From positions 1 to 23,037 of the forward strand of contig CAZFPA010000032.1 of assembly GCA_964520975.1 (NCBI GenBank): 23,037 nt of DNA, written 5' to 3'. This document shows, piece after piece, positions 21,777 to 23,037 of this stretch. Below the pieces are notes generated by a model, which saw only the letters and a list, made by a program, of their open reading frames with translations, had not been told where the DNA came from and did no database searches. The stretch comes from CAZFPA01 sp964520975. Its GTDB lineage: Bacteria > Bacillota > Negativicutes > Selenomonadales > Selenomonadaceae. The number at the start of each line of letters is the position of its first letter. Position 1 is the first letter of the stretch. The position numbers and the translations under genes were made by a program.

Positions 21777-22958
21777 ATGAATCCATGGAAATTATCCGAG
21801 GAAGAGCTGCAGGCCAGGGGCGCGGAGCACACAGCCCGCGAAATGTGCCAGCAGCCGGATGCCTGGGAGGAGACGACGGTACTGCTTGAGCAGCAGGCCG
21901 CGGCTATCACAGCCTTTGTAAAGCCGCTGCTGGCTAAGCCGGAACTGCGCATCATCTTTACGGGGGCGGGGACTTCCGCCTATGCGGGCGATATCATTGC
22001 GCCGTATCTGCGGGAAAAGACCGGGCGGGATATCCTGTCCATCGCGACGACCGATATCGTATCGGCACCGCACCAGTTCCTGCACGATGGCCGGGCAACT
22101 GTGCTGGTATCGTTTGCCCGCAGCGGAGACAGCCCGGAGAGCATTGGCGCCTTTGACCTGGCTGAGCAGCTCGTCGAGGAAATCTACCAGGTGGTCATCA
22201 CCTGCAACGCAGACGGGGCACTGGCCCGCAAGGCCCGCGAGCTGCCGGAGCACACGCTCACGCTGCTCATGCCGCCGCAGACAAATGATAAAAGCTTTGC
22301 CATGACCAGCAGCTTTACCTCGATGCTGGTTACGGGCCTGCTGATTTTCGATATGGACGATTTTGCAGCCAACAAGGCCCTGGTACAGCGGGTCGCAGCC
22401 TGTGGCCGGCGGGTACTGCAAAGTGGTCATGGCTTGCCGGAGCTCGCAGCGGCAGGCTTCGAGCGCATCGTGTTCCTGGGGTCAGGCGCGCTCTACGGGC
22501 TGGCCCGCGAGACCTGTCTGAAGGTGCTTGAACTCACGGGGGGACGGATTGCGGCGGTTTCGGAGACGGTCATGGGATTCCGTCATGGCCCGAAGTCCAT
22601 CGTGGACGATAAGACGCTCATCGTGATGTGGCTGTCAGGCAATGCCTATACGCATGAATACGAGATGGATCTGCTCAGGGAGTTCCATCACGATGCTGGA
22701 AGCTTCAAGGTTCTCGCGGTCACACCGGCACCGGATGCTGCTGTTGCCGGGCTGGCCGATTATGTAGTATCCCTGGATGAAGGAGCGGACGGCCCCTGGG
22801 GCAGTGATGCCTACCTCGCTCTGGGCTACGTGCTCTTTGATCATATATTGGCGCTGGCGGCCTCACTGTCCAAAGGGGTGGCTCCGGATACACCGTGTCC
22901 GAGCGGCAGCGTAAACCGTGTCGTCAAGGGTGTCGTCATCCATCAGCTGGCAGAGTAA
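21777..22958 (+). CDS. agaS: AgaS-type SIS-domain amino-sugar phosphate deaminase/isomerase
   Basis: A 393-residue protein with two SIS domains (about 40-190 and 215-375). It matches the AgaS family, which converts D-galactosamine-6-phosphate to tagatose-6-phosphate plus ammonia. The call rests on the recognisable order of IIFTGAGTSAYAGDIIAPYL, SFARSGDSPES, FAMTSSFTSML, ERIVFLGSGALYG, GFRHGPKSIVDD and the C-terminal SGSVNRVVKGVVIH, as in E. coli AgaS. The start is ATG 21777 with AGGAGG (21765-21770) and a six-base spacer. It follows the GntR gene and operator 2, and precedes a mannose-family PTS gene. This context suggests uptake and catabolism of galactosamine or N-acetylgalactosamine, or a related amino sugar. 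Confidence 0.93.
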   Translation: MNPWKLSEEELQARGAEHTAREMCQQPDAWEETTVLLEQQAAAITAFVKPLLAKPELRIIFTGAGTSAYAGDIIAPYLREKTGRDILSIATTDIVSAPHQFLHDGRATVLVSFARSGDSPESIGAFDLAEQLVEEIYQVVITCNADGALARKARELPEHTLTLLMPPQTNDKSFAMTSSFTSMLVTGLLIFDMDDFAANKALVQRVAACGRRVLQSGHGLPELAAAGFERIVFLGSGALYGLARETCLKVLELTGGRIAAVSETVMGFRHGPKSIVDDKTLIVMWLSGNAYTHEYEMDLLREFHHDAGSFKVLAVTPAPDAAVAGLADYVVSLDEGADGPWGSDAYLALGYVLFDHILALAASLSKGVAPDTPCPSGSVNRVVKGVVIHQLAE

Positions 22959-22986
22959 GAATGGAATAGATAAAGGAGGTTTTATC

Positions 22987-23037
22987 ATGCCGGATATTTT
23001 ACTTACACGTGTCGACAATCGTCTGATCCATGGACAG
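22987..23037 (+). CDS. PTS mannose/sorbose family IIB component, 5' end only
   Basis: Only 17 codons are inside the window. The N-terminus ILLTRVDNRLIHGQ is diagnostic of PTS IIB subunits of the mannose/fructose/sorbose family. His15 is the usual phosphorylation site. AAAGGAGGT (22972-22980) lies six bases before ATG. It follows agaS by 28 bases in the same direction, so it is probably an AgaV/AgaB-like amino-sugar transporter subunit, with IIC, IID and IIA expected beyond the window. Confidence 0.88.
   Translation, partial: MPDILLTRVDNRLIHGQ

Noticed and set aside
1..23037. CRISPR arrays, insertion sequences, integrases, toxin-antitoxin pairs or prophage genes
   Set aside because: No regularly spaced direct repeats, transposase motifs or terminal inverted repeats with target duplications were seen. 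Every sizeable frame is accounted for by a chromosomal gene or its shadow.

Overview
The window looks like chromosomal, mostly housekeeping DNA from a low-to-mid GC Firmicutes-type bacterium. A T-box leader, a TPP riboswitch, strong AGGAGG ribosome-binding sites, sigma-A promoters and a SufU-type Fe-S scaffold all point that way. The protein flavour suggests a Negativicute such as Selenomonas, Mitsuokella or a relative. The genus is an inference that cannot be proved from the sequence alone. No insertion sequence, phage gene, CRISPR array or other sign of recent transfer was seen.

Layout. Positions 1-900 hold the 3' end of a tRNA-Phe and a DedA membrane protein. Positions 894-1877 (minus strand) hold thiD behind a TPP riboswitch and its terminator. 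Positions 1954-4294 are a phenylalanine-pathway operon: promoter, Phe-specific T-box leader, pheA (prephenate dehydratase) and aroF (DAHP synthase). Positions 4430-7810 encode a large orphan multi-PAS hybrid histidine kinase. Positions 7919-10275 are a divergent pair, a MATE exporter and a MerR regulator, with overlapping promoters. Positions 10319-13138 hold purB and purA, the two steps from IMP to AMP, behind a promoter and a terminator-like leader hairpin. Positions 13199-15823 hold a PLP-dependent threonine-aldolase-like enzyme and NADP-type glutamate dehydrogenase gdhA, separated by a regulatory region with a perfect 16-bp palindrome. Positions 15993-20852 are a complete suf operon in the order C-B-D-S-U. 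Positions 20896 to the end start an amino-sugar catabolic locus: a GntR regulator, agaS and the first codons of a mannose/sorbose-family PTS IIB gene.

Much of the interest is in cis-regulation. Two riboswitch-type leaders (TPP, tRNA-Phe) are clear. A MerR-type promoter with a 19-bp spacer drives the MATE gene. Two matching TGGTACGTAC operators flank the GntR gene. An undescribed leader hairpin precedes purB, and an orphan palindrome precedes gdhA. Among proteins, the most unusual points are a cysteine-rich C-terminal tail on SufC and a short SufD. I did not find convincing evidence of a wholly new multi-gene system; the candidate novelties are listed individually.
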